A DNA stretch of 64,000 bases from Vibrio europaeus (GCF_001695575.1 NZ_LUAX01000007.1:1426001-1490000); one strand, 5' to 3'. Counted from the stretch's first letter, positions 43,608 to 53,221 are shown. Translations and numbers: made by a program. The notes: generated from the sequence alone by a model not told the origin.

Positions 43608-45848
43608 ATGAATCGGCAGTTTATGCTGAGCCCAGCGTGTTTGGCAGTAACATTTGCCTTGTCTACTGGTGTAGTTAATGCAGCAGAAGATGAAACAGTA
43701 GTGGTGGTAGGTCAGCAGCACGAGAGTTCAGTTGGACCAGACTTCAGTTATCTAGGACAAAAGAGTCGCACAGCGACCAAAACAGATTTGGCTATTCATG
43801 AAACACCTCGCGCAGTTTCTGTTGTCACACGAGAGCAAATGGATGACCGAGCGTCTATCAGTATCTCGGATGCACTTCAGTACACTCCAGGTATTCAAGC
43901 TAACCATTATGGCGATGACAACAAACAAGATTGGTTTGTTGTACGCGGTTTCGCGCAAGCGGGAACGGGTCTTTACCAAGATGGGACGCGTCTTTACTCG
44001 GCCGGTTTCTACAGCTGGCAAATTGACCCGTTTGGTCTAGAGCGCGTAGAGATTCTTCGTGGCCCTGCATCGGTCCTGTATGGACAAAACCCTCCTGGTG
44101 GACTAATCAATACTGTGAGTAAACGACCTCAGTTTGACGGTGGCTCAGGTCAAGTAGCTTTAGAGTATGGATCGTTTGACAGAAAGCAGATTAGCGTAGA
44201 TGTTAATCGCGAGATCAACGAAGATGTCGCATTCCGTTTAGTAGCTATGGGCCGTAAGAATGGTACCAAAGTCGATAATGTTGACGCAGAGCGCATTTTA
44301 ATTGCCCCTTCTTTAGCGTGGAACATTAGCGACAGTACTAACATTACTTTCCTAACTAGCTATCAGAAAGATGACTCAGACCCGTACTTGCAATTCTTGC
44401 CGGTAGAGGGCACGTTGACGCCTAATAAAAATGGTCAGATTCCTGATAATTTAGCTATCGGGAATCCGGGTTGGGAAAAATTTGAACGTGAACAACTCTC
44501 AGTAGGCTATGAGTTTGAACACCAATTCAATGATTCTCTAAGCTTCGGTCAATCGACACGTTACAGCCGTATGGATATTGATTTACGTCAGATGTACTTC
44601 TCTATGTACGCAGCTGATGCTCCGACCATTCAAACGCAGATGGGCCCTGTTAATCTAGGGCAAGTGTTAGACCCTACAGGTTCACGAGAGACGATTGTCA
44701 GAAATGCAACGACTGAAAAAGGTCATTCAGATGCGTTTAATATTGATAACCGCCTTGTTTATAAATTCCGCACTGGCCCAGTAAAGCATACGTTATTAAC
44801 CGGCATTGATTATCAACAGATTAAGATTGATGGCCAAGACTATGCTGCTGATCCAACCGTAGCCGATGGAAATGGTACAACAGCTTTAGGTACAGCGGAT
44901 CCAACATTTAATATGTTTAATCCTACGTATACAAATAACGTTGTATTGCTGAATCCAAAGACACTTCAGCCTTTAACGGATGCTGATCTGGAAACTACGA
45001 TTACCAAAAATCGCCAAGTTGGTTTCTATCTACAAGATCAAATGCGCATCAATGATTGGGTAGTACAAGCTGGCGTGCGTTACGATGATACATCTAATGA
45101 GCAACGCAACCAGACAACAGGTACAGCGTATGAAGCTGATTACCAAGAATGGACTTCTAGTGCGGGTGTCGCGTACGTAATGGGCAATGGTTTTACGCCT
45201 TATGCTAACTATGCTCAATCCTTTGAACCACAAATCCGTACAGTAACCAATCAGCCAGCGGAGCCGGAGCGCGGCGAGTCGTTTGAAATTGGTTTGAAGT
45301 ATCAGCCTAGAAGCTTTGATGGTTACTTTAATCTGTCTGTTTATGATGCAGCTAAGACTGATGTCGTACAAGTTGATGGTTCAGATATCAAGCAAGTGGG
45401 TGAAATCCGTAACCGAGGTATTGAACTTGAAGCAGTTGCCAATGTAACTCAATCTCTAACTCTTATCGGTAACATCACTCATCTTGATTCAGAAATCAAA
45501 GATGACAAAGACAAGTCGCTCGTTGGTAAGACGCCTCAGCAAGTGGCAGATACGCTAGCTTCAGCGTGGGCTAAATACCAGTTCTTTGATGGTGTGCTTA
45601 ATGGTCTAAGTGTTGGTGGTGGTGTGCGTTACACAGGTGACACGTATGCTGGTAACGATAATACCCAGAAGGTGTCAGCTTACACATTGTATGATGCGAC
45701 GGTGAGTTACCGTTTCCAAGACTACAAGTTCCAAGTGGCTGCGAAAAATATCTTTGATAAAGAGTACATCGCAACATGTACAAGCAATTACTGGTGTTAC
45801 TACGGTGACCGCCGCAACGTTATTGCGAGCTTGAGCTATGACTGGTAA
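43608..45848 (+). CDS. TonB-dependent ferric-hydroxamate receptor
   Basis: 746 aa. Signal ends near VVNAAEDE; TonB-box-like ETVVVVG follows. Plug motifs: TKTDLAIHETPRAVSVV, DALQYTPGIQANH, WFVVRGFAQ, VEILRGPASVLYGQNPPGG. A 22-strand barrel ends with NIFDKEYIATCTSNYWCYYG and the terminal Trp of LSYDW, typical of FhuE/FoxA/FpvA-type receptors. It sits between the NRPS genes and the tailoring genes under its own Fur box. It is therefore the best candidate for the cognate receptor of the siderophore made here. Confidence 0.92.
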   Translation: MNRQFMLSPACLAVTFALSTGVVNAAEDETVVVVGQQHESSVGPDFSYLGQKSRTATKTDLAIHETPRAVSVVTREQMDDRASISISDALQYTPGIQANHYGDDNKQDWFVVRGFAQAGTGLYQDGTRLYSAGFYSWQIDPFGLERVEILRGPASVLYGQNPPGGLINTVSKRPQFDGGSGQVALEYGSFDRKQISVDVNREINEDVAFRLVAMGRKNGTKVDNVDAERILIAPSLAWNISDSTNITFLTSYQKDDSDPYLQFLPVEGTLTPNKNGQIPDNLAIGNPGWEKFEREQLSVGYEFEHQFNDSLSFGQSTRYSRMDIDLRQMYFSMYAADAPTIQTQMGPVNLGQVLDPTGSRETIVRNATTEKGHSDAFNIDNRLVYKFRTGPVKHTLLTGIDYQQIKIDGQDYAADPTVADGNGTTALGTADPTFNMFNPTYTNNVVLLNPKTLQPLTDADLETTITKNRQVGFYLQDQMRINDWVVQAGVRYDDTSNEQRNQTTGTAYEADYQEWTSSAGVAYVMGNGFTPYANYAQSFEPQIRTVTNQPAEPERGESFEIGLKYQPRSFDGYFNLSVYDAAKTDVVQVDGSDIKQVGEIRNRGIELEAVANVTQSLTLIGNITHLDSEIKDDKDKSLVGKTPQQVADTLASAWAKYQFFDGVLNGLSVGGGVRYTGDTYAGNDNTQKVSAYTLYDATVSYRFQDYKFQVAAKNIFDKEYIATCTSNYWCYYGDRRNVIASLSYDW

Positions 45849-46806
45849 CAGTCATGCCCTAAACACTCTGCCCATTGGGCAGAGTGTTCAACAGCAAGGG
45901 GATAAATGCTGCATTGATCTTGGTGAAGGTAGAATAACGGTTAGTAAAGAGAGCGGTGGATACTGGAGAGTTAGTGAGAATACATTAACGGATTCAGAGT
46001 ACGTCAAAGCTTTGGTACTGCTGCTTGAGCAGCGCAAAGATATTCGATGTATTGAGCTTAACGAGAATTCTTCCTCTGCTTTAGAAGACATAATTCAAGT
46101 TAGCGCTGAAGGCATCAAACTTGTTTGGCGAGAAATCTTGCTTCAATTGCCAGAGTTTTGGTTGCAACAGCAACGTCGATTAATGCCGCACAAGCAAATT
46201 CTGGCAAGTAATGGTTATCACCCTATACGTCCAAGGCCGCAAAAAGGAGAGCTATACCGTCGTTATATTCCAGAGTTAGAGCAAACGCTTTCTCTCGTAG
46301 GCCTTAATATCGACGACCATACACAACTATTTTCTAAATGGCAGAACAGTCACAGAGTCGCTGCTTTTTGGGAGCAAACAGGCACCCTTGAAGAGCATAA
46401 GTCTTATCTAGAAGAGCAACTCTCGAATGACAAGAATCAATTACTGATTGTTTGTTTAAACAACGAACCATTTGCTTATATCGAGGCCTACTGGACGAAA
46501 GAAGATCGTATTGCACCTTATTATGCCGCTGGTGATTACGATCGTGGCATTCATATGCTTGTTGGAGAGGAGCATCACCGAGGCAGCCACAAGGTTGCGG
46601 CTTGGCTTCCTTCTGTATGCCATTACCTTTACCTATCAGATCCAAGGACAGAAAAAATTATCAGCGAGCCAAGAGCGGATAACGCCAAAATGATTGGTTA
46701 TCTCAAACAGTATGGCTTCGCCAAGTTAAAAGAATTCGACTTCCCTCATAAGAGGGCAGCGTTAATGTGTCAGTTGAGAGATACCTTTTTTAGCGATTGC
46801 TATTAA
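45838..46806 (+). CDS. N5-hydroxyornithine acetyltransferase (IucB/GNAT family)
   Basis: 322 aa. N-terminal roughly 130-residue extension, then the IucB/AlcE-type acetyltransferase domain with IRPRPQKGELYRRYIPEL, FWEQTGTLEEHKSYL, EPFAYIEAYWTKEDRI, YDRGIHMLVGEEHHRG and ISEPRADNAKMIGYL. This domain acylates the hydroxylamine of N-hydroxy-lysine or -ornithine to form the hydroxamate. Start ATG 45838 overlaps the receptor gene's last codons by 11 bases, so it is co-transcribed and probably translationally coupled. Acetyl-CoA is the likely donor; formyl or longer acyl donors cannot be excluded. Confidence 0.85.
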   Translation: MTGNSHALNTLPIGQSVQQQGDKCCIDLGEGRITVSKESGGYWRVSENTLTDSEYVKALVLLLEQRKDIRCIELNENSSSALEDIIQVSAEGIKLVWREILLQLPEFWLQQQRRLMPHKQILASNGYHPIRPRPQKGELYRRYIPELEQTLSLVGLNIDDHTQLFSKWQNSHRVAAFWEQTGTLEEHKSYLEEQLSNDKNQLLIVCLNNEPFAYIEAYWTKEDRIAPYYAAGDYDRGIHMLVGEEHHRGSHKVAAWLPSVCHYLYLSDPRTEKIISEPRADNAKMIGYLKQYGFAKLKEFDFPHKRAALMCQLRDTFFSDCY

Positions 46807-46866
46807 TGTTTTGGGTATCTTGGAATTAAAGGGCCAAAGAGCTCAACAAATTTAAGAGGTTAAAAA

Positions 46867-48159
46867 ATGACAGACCAGATTAAGGAATATGATGTGTTAG
46901 GTGTGGGTTTTGGCCCAGCCAACCTGTCAATTGCAATTGCGTTAGAAGAAACTGCTCAGCATCAAGAGTTGAGTTATTGTTTCTTAGAGCAAAAATCTCA
47001 CTTTGAATGGCATGGCGGAATGCTGCTAGACGGTACTCGAATGCAAATTTCGTGTCTTAAAGATCTAGTCACTTTGCGTAATCCTATCAGCCCATATTCT
47101 TTTGTTAATTATCTTCATTCCCACGATCGTTTGAGCTCTTTTATTAACTTAGGCTCTCTTCATCCTTCTCGTGTTGAATTCAATGACTATCTGACTTGGG
47201 TTGCGAATCAATTTGATTCTGTCGTCACTTATGGTCAACGTGTGATTGATATCGAACCGATTGAAGTGGATGGAGAAATTGCTAAGGTTCGTGTCGTTTC
47301 GACAGATATTGATGGCAACCAAACAGTGCGTATCGCAAAAAACCTTCTGATTGGAATGGGCGGTATGCCTAAATTGCCGGATCTGTTCAACGGTTTAGAT
47401 GATGAAAAAGTCATTCACTCTTCTAAATATAAAGTATGGCGCGAGCAGTTTAATGCCGGTACCGAAACACCTAAAATTGCGGTTGTGGGTGCGGGCCAAA
47501 GTGCAGCGGAGATTTTCGTCGACCTAACAAATCGTTATGAAGATGGCGAAGTACACTTGGTTAACCGTAACTTTGCTCTACACCCAGCTGATGATAGTGC
47601 ATTTGTAAATGAGATCTTCGATCCAGAGTTTACTGACCATGTTTATTCAAGCTCGGATGAAGAACGTAAGACGATTCTGTCACGTTTCAATGGTACAAAT
47701 TATTCAGTGGTCGATACTGAAGAGCTCAGTGCCATCTATGAGCGTTTATACCTGCAGAAAGTCACAGGTGAAGGACAGCATCAGCATTTACGTTGTCATG
47801 ACATTCAAGAAGTTGGCCAAAAGGAAGGTAAAATTTCACTGCGATACAATGACAGAATTCACACTGAGCAGAATTGGCACGACTATGACGCTGTTGTCCT
47901 TGCTACCGGTTATCGTTACGATCAATTTAACCAGATGCTCGACAAACTTGAACCTTTGATGTCGGATAAACAGGTAGAACGCCACTACCGTTTACCAATG
48001 CAAGACTCTTGTAAAGTTAACGTGTTCCTACAAGGTTGTTGTGAATCTTCACATGGACTAAGCGATACCTTGCTATCTGTGCTTGCAGTCCGTTCGAAAG
48101 AGATCGTTGAATCACTGTACTCAAACCTTGAGTCAACAAAAGAGCCAGTAAAAGCCTAG
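46867..48159 (+). CDS. L-ornithine N5-monooxygenase (PvdA/SidA family)
   Basis: 430 aa flavin N-hydroxylating monooxygenase. FAD motif VLGVGFGPANLSIAIAL near the N-terminus, NADPH motif VVGAGQSAAEIF in the middle, and LATGYRYD close to the C-terminus. The GFGPANL form resembles the ornithine enzymes PvdA and SidA rather than the lysine enzyme IucD (GIGPFNL), so ornithine is the likely substrate. It makes N5-hydroxyornithine, the building block for three NRPS modules. AAGAGGT precedes the ATG; the gene ends the locus at a strong terminator. Confidence 0.93.
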   Translation: MTDQIKEYDVLGVGFGPANLSIAIALEETAQHQELSYCFLEQKSHFEWHGGMLLDGTRMQISCLKDLVTLRNPISPYSFVNYLHSHDRLSSFINLGSLHPSRVEFNDYLTWVANQFDSVVTYGQRVIDIEPIEVDGEIAKVRVVSTDIDGNQTVRIAKNLLIGMGGMPKLPDLFNGLDDEKVIHSSKYKVWREQFNAGTETPKIAVVGAGQSAAEIFVDLTNRYEDGEVHLVNRNFALHPADDSAFVNEIFDPEFTDHVYSSSDEERKTILSRFNGTNYSVVDTEELSAIYERLYLQKVTGEGQHQHLRCHDIQEVGQKEGKISLRYNDRIHTEQNWHDYDAVVLATGYRYDQFNQMLDKLEPLMSDKQVERHYRLPMQDSCKVNVFLQGCCESSHGLSDTLLSVLAVRSKEIVESLYSNLESTKEPVKA

Positions 48160-48171
48160 TATTGGCTAGTG

Positions 48172-48212
48172 AACTTGTCGTAGCTTCTAAATCTGCGACA
48201 AGTTTTATTTTT
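48172..48212 (+). terminator. Terminator of the siderophore locus
   Basis: 12-bp stem AACTTGTCGTAG / CTGCGACAAGTT (one G-T), 9-base loop, then TTTTATTTTTT-like tail. Confidence 0.88.
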
Positions 48213-48302
48213 TATAATCCTTTCCCACCGCTACCTCACTTTGCTATTTTAACTATTCATTGTTATGTGTGATGAGTTGAAATCAGTGCAAAGGAGAAGC
48301 AA

Positions 48303-48716
48303 ATGAGCTATTTAGTTGAAGGATCTTGCCAATGTGGTCAGGTCTCATACAAATTAACCCAACCACCTAAAATGGTCGCCGCCTGCCACTGTATTGAATG
48401 TCAAAAACTGTCTACTGCACCTTTTAGTGTCACTGCGATTGTTGACGCTCAAGACATTGAGTTTACTGGAGAGTTAAAAGAGTGGCAGCGTCTCGCGCAA
48501 AGTGGCAACAAAAACTACGCTAAATTTTGCCCTGAATGTGGTAACAGAGTCTATCATTTCAACCCTGACGATCAGTCAACACTTAAGCTTAAACTAAAAG
48601 CCAGTACACCGACCAATCATGATGTTTTTGAACCAACGGTACATGTTTGGGTGAGCGAGAAACAAGATTGGTATCAGTTGCCTGACGGTATAAAAGCCTT
48701 CGATAAACAACCTTAA
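48303..48716 (+). CDS. GFA-family (Mss4-like) zinc protein
   Basis: 137 aa. Seven Cys in the glutathione-dependent formaldehyde-activating enzyme pattern: Cys9/Cys11 (SCQCG), Cys28/Cys30/Cys33 (ACHCIEC) and Cys76/Cys79 (FCPECGN). The first and last pairs would hold a structural zinc and the middle trio a second one. Real substrates of most bacterial GFA proteins are unknown; formaldehyde chemistry has been questioned even for the type member. The gene overlaps the convergent response regulator by a few bases. Confidence 0.87.
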   Translation: MSYLVEGSCQCGQVSYKLTQPPKMVAACHCIECQKLSTAPFSVTAIVDAQDIEFTGELKEWQRLAQSGNKNYAKFCPECGNRVYHFNPDDQSTLKLKLKASTPTNHDVFEPTVHVWVSEKQDWYQLPDGIKAFDKQP

Positions 48717-49429
48717 TCTTCATACGCCAGTTGAGTTTCATCCATTCGAGCGTAGAAAGAATGGACTTCGATGATTGTACTAAGCTCATTTAAACGACGG
48801 ATTAACTTAGCGTTAAGTTTTGTGCCTGCTTTAAGTAAGCAGCCCCCCGTTTTTACGCAGATATTTTCTAGTACAATCATTCCTTCTTTAAGCTCAGATA
48901 GGGTTCCTATTTCAATAACTTGGGAGGAAACCTCTCGTATTTTAGGAGAGTTATCTTCGCTCACAGTTTCAGATGGCTCAAAGCTGACCTCTGTTGTCGC
49001 CGTATCATAGAGGTGCTTTTGATATAAACGTTTTGGTTCAGAGACCGCGGATTTTATCTGCTCTTGAGCGCTCTGAACGGTGATCGGTTTCACTAAAAAC
49101 GCGTCAACTTCTAACGTCATACAGCTTGCTATTGTCGCCGTGTCAGAAAGGGTTGTCACAGCAATTATGCTAGTTAATTCAGATGCGCCAGATTCTCCTT
49201 CACGTACTGTTTTAACCAACTCTAACCCATTCACTTTGGGCATGTTGATGTCGGTAATGATCAGGTCTACATGGTGCCTGTTTAACTTTGCCAGTGCTTC
49301 TTCACCATCTTGGGCACTGATTAAGTTCTCATAACCTGCTCTGACAAGCATATTTATCAGGGCTTTGCGTGAGAACTTATGGTCCTCAACAATGAGTATT
49401 GTGTAGTCGCGAGGGATAAATTGAGTCAT
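48713..49429 (-). CDS. Response regulator with unusual C-terminal output domain
   Basis: 238 aa. Receiver domain at residues 10-130 with acidic pocket ED (15-16), phosphoacceptor Asp60 (LIITDINMP), and Thr and Lys switch residues (AVTTL, LVKP). A linker follows. The C-terminal 60 residues (LSELKEGMIVLENICVKTG, LLKAGTKLNAKLIRRLNEL) resemble the small beta domain found at the ends of HD-GYP and HDOD signalling proteins. There is no DNA-binding domain, so output is probably protein-protein. The hybrid kinase gene upstream overlaps it by four bases (ATGA). Confidence 0.85.
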   Translation of the reverse strand: MTQFIPRDYTILIVEDHKFSRKALINMLVRAGYENLISAQDGEEALAKLNRHHVDLIITDINMPKVNGLELVKTVREGESGASELTSIIAVTTLSDTATIASCMTLEVDAFLVKPITVQSAQEQIKSAVSEPKRLYQKHLYDTATTEVSFEPSETVSEDNSPKIREVSSQVIEIGTLSELKEGMIVLENICVKTGGCLLKAGTKLNAKLIRRLNELSTIIEVHSFYARMDETQLAYED

Positions 49430-52400
49430 AACGAAGCTTCCGTACTTTCTATGATCGATTGTTCGATAAGGTAGACCCTCAACTTCTCTGCTTCTGTTTT
49501 GCTTTCCATTAAAGTATTAGAGAGGGCGTTCCAATCTTTTTGTGGTGCTATGTTTTGTATTTTCTCAAAGGTCTCAGCTAAATTTTGTGCACCCGCTGAT
49601 CGGGCTGCACCTTTCGCCGCATGTGCGATTTGCTGAAGATTAAGTTCGTCTTGCTCCAATAGGGCGTGCTCTGCTGAAGTAAGGTCTTCCGCAACAGACT
49701 CCCAATAGCCTTCGAGTAGGGGCGAGACGATCGACGAGTCAGTTGTTCCAAGTATTTCTTTGAGAGCTTGCATACAGATTGGAGAGGCTCTGTCCTCTGC
49801 TTTTGTCTTGGAATGGTTAATTGCTTGTGATGATGTGGGTGACAGCGTCAACCACTTAATAATTGAGGTATTTAGTTTTTTCAGTTCTACGGGTTTGGTG
49901 AGGTAATCATCCATACCACATGTCATGCATTGCTCTGAGGCTTCTTTCATTGCATTAGCGGTAATGGCAATGATGGGTATATGGCCTAGGTTGTTGTCAT
50001 CACGCTCCATCTGGCGAATTTGACTAGTAAGTTCATAGCCATCCATCACGGGCATATGGCAGTCAGTGAGAATTAAGTCGAAATTGCCGGACTGCCACAT
50101 ATGCAATGCTTCCTGACCTTGTGTGGCGATTTCGCACTGGTAACCTAAATGGGAGAGTTGTCGCTTCAGTACGTCTCGATTAGTCGGTTGATCGTCGACT
50201 ACGAGAATCAACTCTTCTCGACGTTCGTCAATAATCAAAGCATCGGCTGCGTTTTCTAAATGAGATATGTCTGGACTTAGATGTCCTTTTATAACTGAAA
50301 TCGCCGTAGTGAGCTCACTAGGTTTAAACGGGCTACAGTTCATAATGTACGTGTTAGTTTTCAAAAAGCCAGTTTTTGCACCCGCATCGGAAGTAAATAG
50401 AATAAGCTTGTTCTTATCGAGTTGCTCTTGTTCAAAAGAAGACAGCTTTCCTTCAATATAGTTATGATAAATGTCGGGGCCGAAGATCACGACATCGATT
50501 TCTATCTCGGTTTTTTCAGCATGATTGAGGACAGTAATTGCGCGTTGAACAGTAGGGACGAAATGTACCTTGCAGTCATAGTTAGATAGGTTGATATCGC
50601 AGAAAGTAATCGCGTCTTGTTCGTTAGAGACTAGCAATACCCGGGTGCCATTGATGTATTGTGGAATAAGGTCTTCCGGCGGTGATTCCACTTCAATAAA
50701 TGGTAGTTCAAGAGTGAATCGGCTACTGACACCAAACTGACTTTCAACGTTTATGCTGCCACCCATGAGGTCTAGAAGTGAATGAGTAATGGAAAGCCCC
50801 AATCCTGTGCCGCCGTAGAGGCGTGTGGTGCTTGTATCAGCTTGTGTGAAGGCTTTAAACAGGTTTTCTTGTTGCTCCTCTGTCATACCAATACCGTTGT
50901 CCTCCACCATGAGGTCAATGCAAGGAGCGATACCATTTGAACCCAAAGAAGCAGAAACCCATACTTTACCTTTTACTTCACTCGTACTATCGGTAAATTT
51001 CACCGCGTTACCGACTAAATTGAGCATGATTTGGCTAATTCGGACACTATCACTCATTATCACTTTGGGTAAATTAGGATCGTAGGTTAAGTACATATCG
51101 ATCCCTTTGTTGTTTGCTTGAAGGTAGAGCACATCAAGTGAGCGTTCGAGTAGGTTTTGTAGCTCGACAGGGGCGCTTTCTAGCCTCATTTGTCCGGCTT
51201 CAATTTTGGAAAAGTCGAGAATGTCATTAATGATATGAAGCAGGGTCAATGCCGAGTCTTTAATGGTGGAAACCATAGCTTTTTGTTCGGAATCAAGTTC
51301 GCCTTCACTCAGTAGGCTCAGCATTCCAACAACGCCATTCATCGGCGTTCTAATCTCATGGCTCATATTGGCCAAAAACATAGACTTAGCTTCATTCGCT
51401 GCCTGAGCAATTTCACTTTCTTGCTGTAAAGAAGCCTGAGCTTTTTTCTCTTTGGTAATATCAATGTTTACACCACCCATGCCAATAGGGGTGTTGTTGT
51501 CTGCTGCGAAAACAACATCTGCAGCTGCCTTGACCCAGCGAATATCCCCACTTGGTAGGAGAATCCGAAATTCAGCATTGAACTGGCTCAAGTTATCACG
51601 CGCAGAAAGCAGCGCCTGTTCAGCGAAATCAACGTCTTCAGGGTGGACCCTTTCTTGCCACATAGCGTAGTTGTTTTCACATGATTGTGAGTCAACGCCA
51701 TAAATATCGTACATTCGAGCATCCCAGGTTACTTCGTTACTTTCGAAATCCCAGCTCCAAATCCCGATACCTCCGGCTTGTGTGGCCAAGTTTAAATTTC
51801 GAACCACACTTTCTAGTTCGGACTCACTGCGCTTAAGTTCCAATTTGGCATCGTGCTCTGAACTTCTGTCGTGAAGGGTGATGAGAATGTACTTACAGTT
51901 TTTAATCGAGATATAACGCGTAGCGGCTGACAGGGAAAGCACTTCATTTTCACGATGAACATAGAAAATTTGGTCGAGCGATACCTCTTGGAACATAGGA
52001 ACTTGTTTAAGCTGCTGTTCGAGATGCGAAGGCTTGAGATCACCGAGTAGTGAACTGATATCTAAACCTAAAATGTCGGTTCTTTGGTGGCAAAAAAGTG
52101 ATAGTGCAGAGTCATTGGCGTCAAGGACTTGGTTGCTCTCGCTAAGCAAGATCATTGCGTCGACCGCTTGTTCGAAAATAACGCCGATTTGCAGTTCGTG
52201 TTCGTTAATACGTTTGTTTTGTTGTGCAACCAATTCTTTTAATTGGCGATTGCTGTTTCTTAACGCTGCTTTGGCTTTTTGTATTTCAGAGATATTGGTA
52301 TTGGTAATCACCAAATAGTTGAGAGAGCCATCTTCCCTGAACATAGGCTGGATATCGACTTTTATCCACATACTGGCATTACCAGGTCGAACAACAAAGT

Positions 52401-52686
52401 TTGAACATGTTCCAGCATCTGCAGCCGTTTGAAGTTTATCCAGATCGGCGCTAGAAAGGAGCGGAGAGAAAAACTGACTCAGGTTTTGACCGACTACAGT
52501 AGAGTTTTTACATCCATACAGTTGCCCAAAAGCAGGGTTGGCATAAAAGATAGAATGAGAGCCTCGGACGCCGTCACATATGAAGACGCCTTCAGGCAGA
52601 ACATCTAACACACTTTTCTTTATTTCATCGGCAGGAGGGCCGTGTCTGTCCTTTTTAGAAAGGATAGAGGAAAAAGGATTCTTCAT
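49426..52686 (-). CDS. Hybrid sensor histidine kinase (PAS-PAS-PAS-HisKA-HATPase-REC-REC-HPt)
   Basis: 1086 aa with no clear membrane helix, so probably cytoplasmic. Visible order: PAS about 28-135; PAS about 165-275; PAS/PAC about 300-415 (GIGIWSWDFESNEVTWD); HisKA with phospho-His443 (SHEIRTPMNG); HATPase_c (DNGIGMTEEQQENLF); a degenerate receiver about 680-800 lacking the phospho-Asp; an intact receiver with Asp875 (LILTDCHMPVMDG, LTKPVEL); and an HPt domain with His1022 (IAHAAKGAARSAG). A complete phosphorelay in one protein, passing to the co-transcribed response regulator. The signal is unknown; the tandem PAS domains suggest redox, oxygen or a small ligand. Confidence 0.9.
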   Translation of the reverse strand: MKNPFSSILSKKDRHGPPADEIKKSVLDVLPEGVFICDGVRGSHSIFYANPAFGQLYGCKNSTVVGQNLSQFFSPLLSSADLDKLQTAADAGTCSNFVVRPGNASMWIKVDIQPMFREDGSLNYLVITNTNISEIQKAKAALRNSNRQLKELVAQQNKRINEHELQIGVIFEQAVDAMILLSESNQVLDANDSALSLFCHQRTDILGLDISSLLGDLKPSHLEQQLKQVPMFQEVSLDQIFYVHRENEVLSLSAATRYISIKNCKYILITLHDRSSEHDAKLELKRSESELESVVRNLNLATQAGGIGIWSWDFESNEVTWDARMYDIYGVDSQSCENNYAMWQERVHPEDVDFAEQALLSARDNLSQFNAEFRILLPSGDIRWVKAAADVVFAADNNTPIGMGGVNIDITKEKKAQASLQQESEIAQAANEAKSMFLANMSHEIRTPMNGVVGMLSLLSEGELDSEQKAMVSTIKDSALTLLHIINDILDFSKIEAGQMRLESAPVELQNLLERSLDVLYLQANNKGIDMYLTYDPNLPKVIMSDSVRISQIMLNLVGNAVKFTDSTSEVKGKVWVSASLGSNGIAPCIDLMVEDNGIGMTEEQQENLFKAFTQADTSTTRLYGGTGLGLSITHSLLDLMGGSINVESQFGVSSRFTLELPFIEVESPPEDLIPQYINGTRVLLVSNEQDAITFCDINLSNYDCKVHFVPTVQRAITVLNHAEKTEIEIDVVIFGPDIYHNYIEGKLSSFEQEQLDKNKLILFTSDAGAKTGFLKTNTYIMNCSPFKPSELTTAISVIKGHLSPDISHLENAADALIIDERREELILVVDDQPTNRDVLKRQLSHLGYQCEIATQGQEALHMWQSGNFDLILTDCHMPVMDGYELTSQIRQMERDDNNLGHIPIIAITANAMKEASEQCMTCGMDDYLTKPVELKKLNTSIIKWLTLSPTSSQAINHSKTKAEDRASPICMQALKEILGTTDSSIVSPLLEGYWESVAEDLTSAEHALLEQDELNLQQIAHAAKGAARSAGAQNLAETFEKIQNIAPQKDWNALSNTLMESKTEAEKLRVYLIEQSIIESTEASL

Positions 52687-53184
52687 GGTGCCAACCTTGG
52701 TCTTGTTATTTTTTCAATCCATTGAATCATAATTATTATGTGTACTATTTCATAATATAGTTTGCGATAAGCGCTTGAGCAAACTGTATTAACTGGTGAT
52801 CTTGTTGTTTTCCCCTTAGCGAGGGTGAAAGTATTTTGCCAACCTATGCATGTTTGATAGGCATTGTCATTTTGGATTATTGATTAAATATTTAGTGTTC
52901 AAAATAAAATCCAACCACCGTACTTTCAAGTAGTAGGTTTTACGTGCTAGCTTCGCGTTTTTTTCTGTGTCTAGAAATTAGTGTTCGAATATGAAGGTCA
53001 AATAAGTCATTGAATTTGTTGGATTATAATTAAGTGTAAACATGATTTTCTTGGCGCTATAGCTTTCGTTGGTTCGGATTTTTTTCAATTTGAGTTCGTA
53101 GTGTTATAGCTCAAGTTTTCAACTTGAATAGCGCAATTAATAAAAAAACAATTTGAGTACGAATGAAAAATAAGGCATTTTATA
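52687..53184. other. Long divergent intergenic region between kinase and bet operon
   Basis: About 500 AT-rich bases with no supported gene, serving both promoters. A stretch near 52877-52897 (TATTGATTAAATATTTAG) resembles one half of the LuxR/OpaR quorum-sensing consensus (TATTGATAAATTTATCAATAA); V. harveyi-group bet operons are quorum-activated, but the second half here is poor. Confidence 0.35.
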
Positions 53185-53206
53185 TTTAATTGATCGTTCA
53201 ATTAAA
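53185..53206 (+). promoter_or_regulatory. Palindromic operator at betI, likely BetI-binding
   Basis: Perfect 9-base arms TTTAATTGA / TCAATTAAA around TCGT, 15 bases before the betI ATG. TetR-type autoregulators bind such palindromes, and BetI operators carry an ATTGA-N4-TCAAT core. Confidence 0.7.
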
Positions 53207-53221
53207 AAAAGGAGCAATGAA

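Noticed and set aside
20494..48159. Catechol siderophore (vibriobactin or enterobactin type)
   Set aside because: No 2,3-dihydroxybenzoate genes (entA/B/C/E) or aryl carrier protein; ornithine hydroxylase and acetyltransferase point to hydroxamate.
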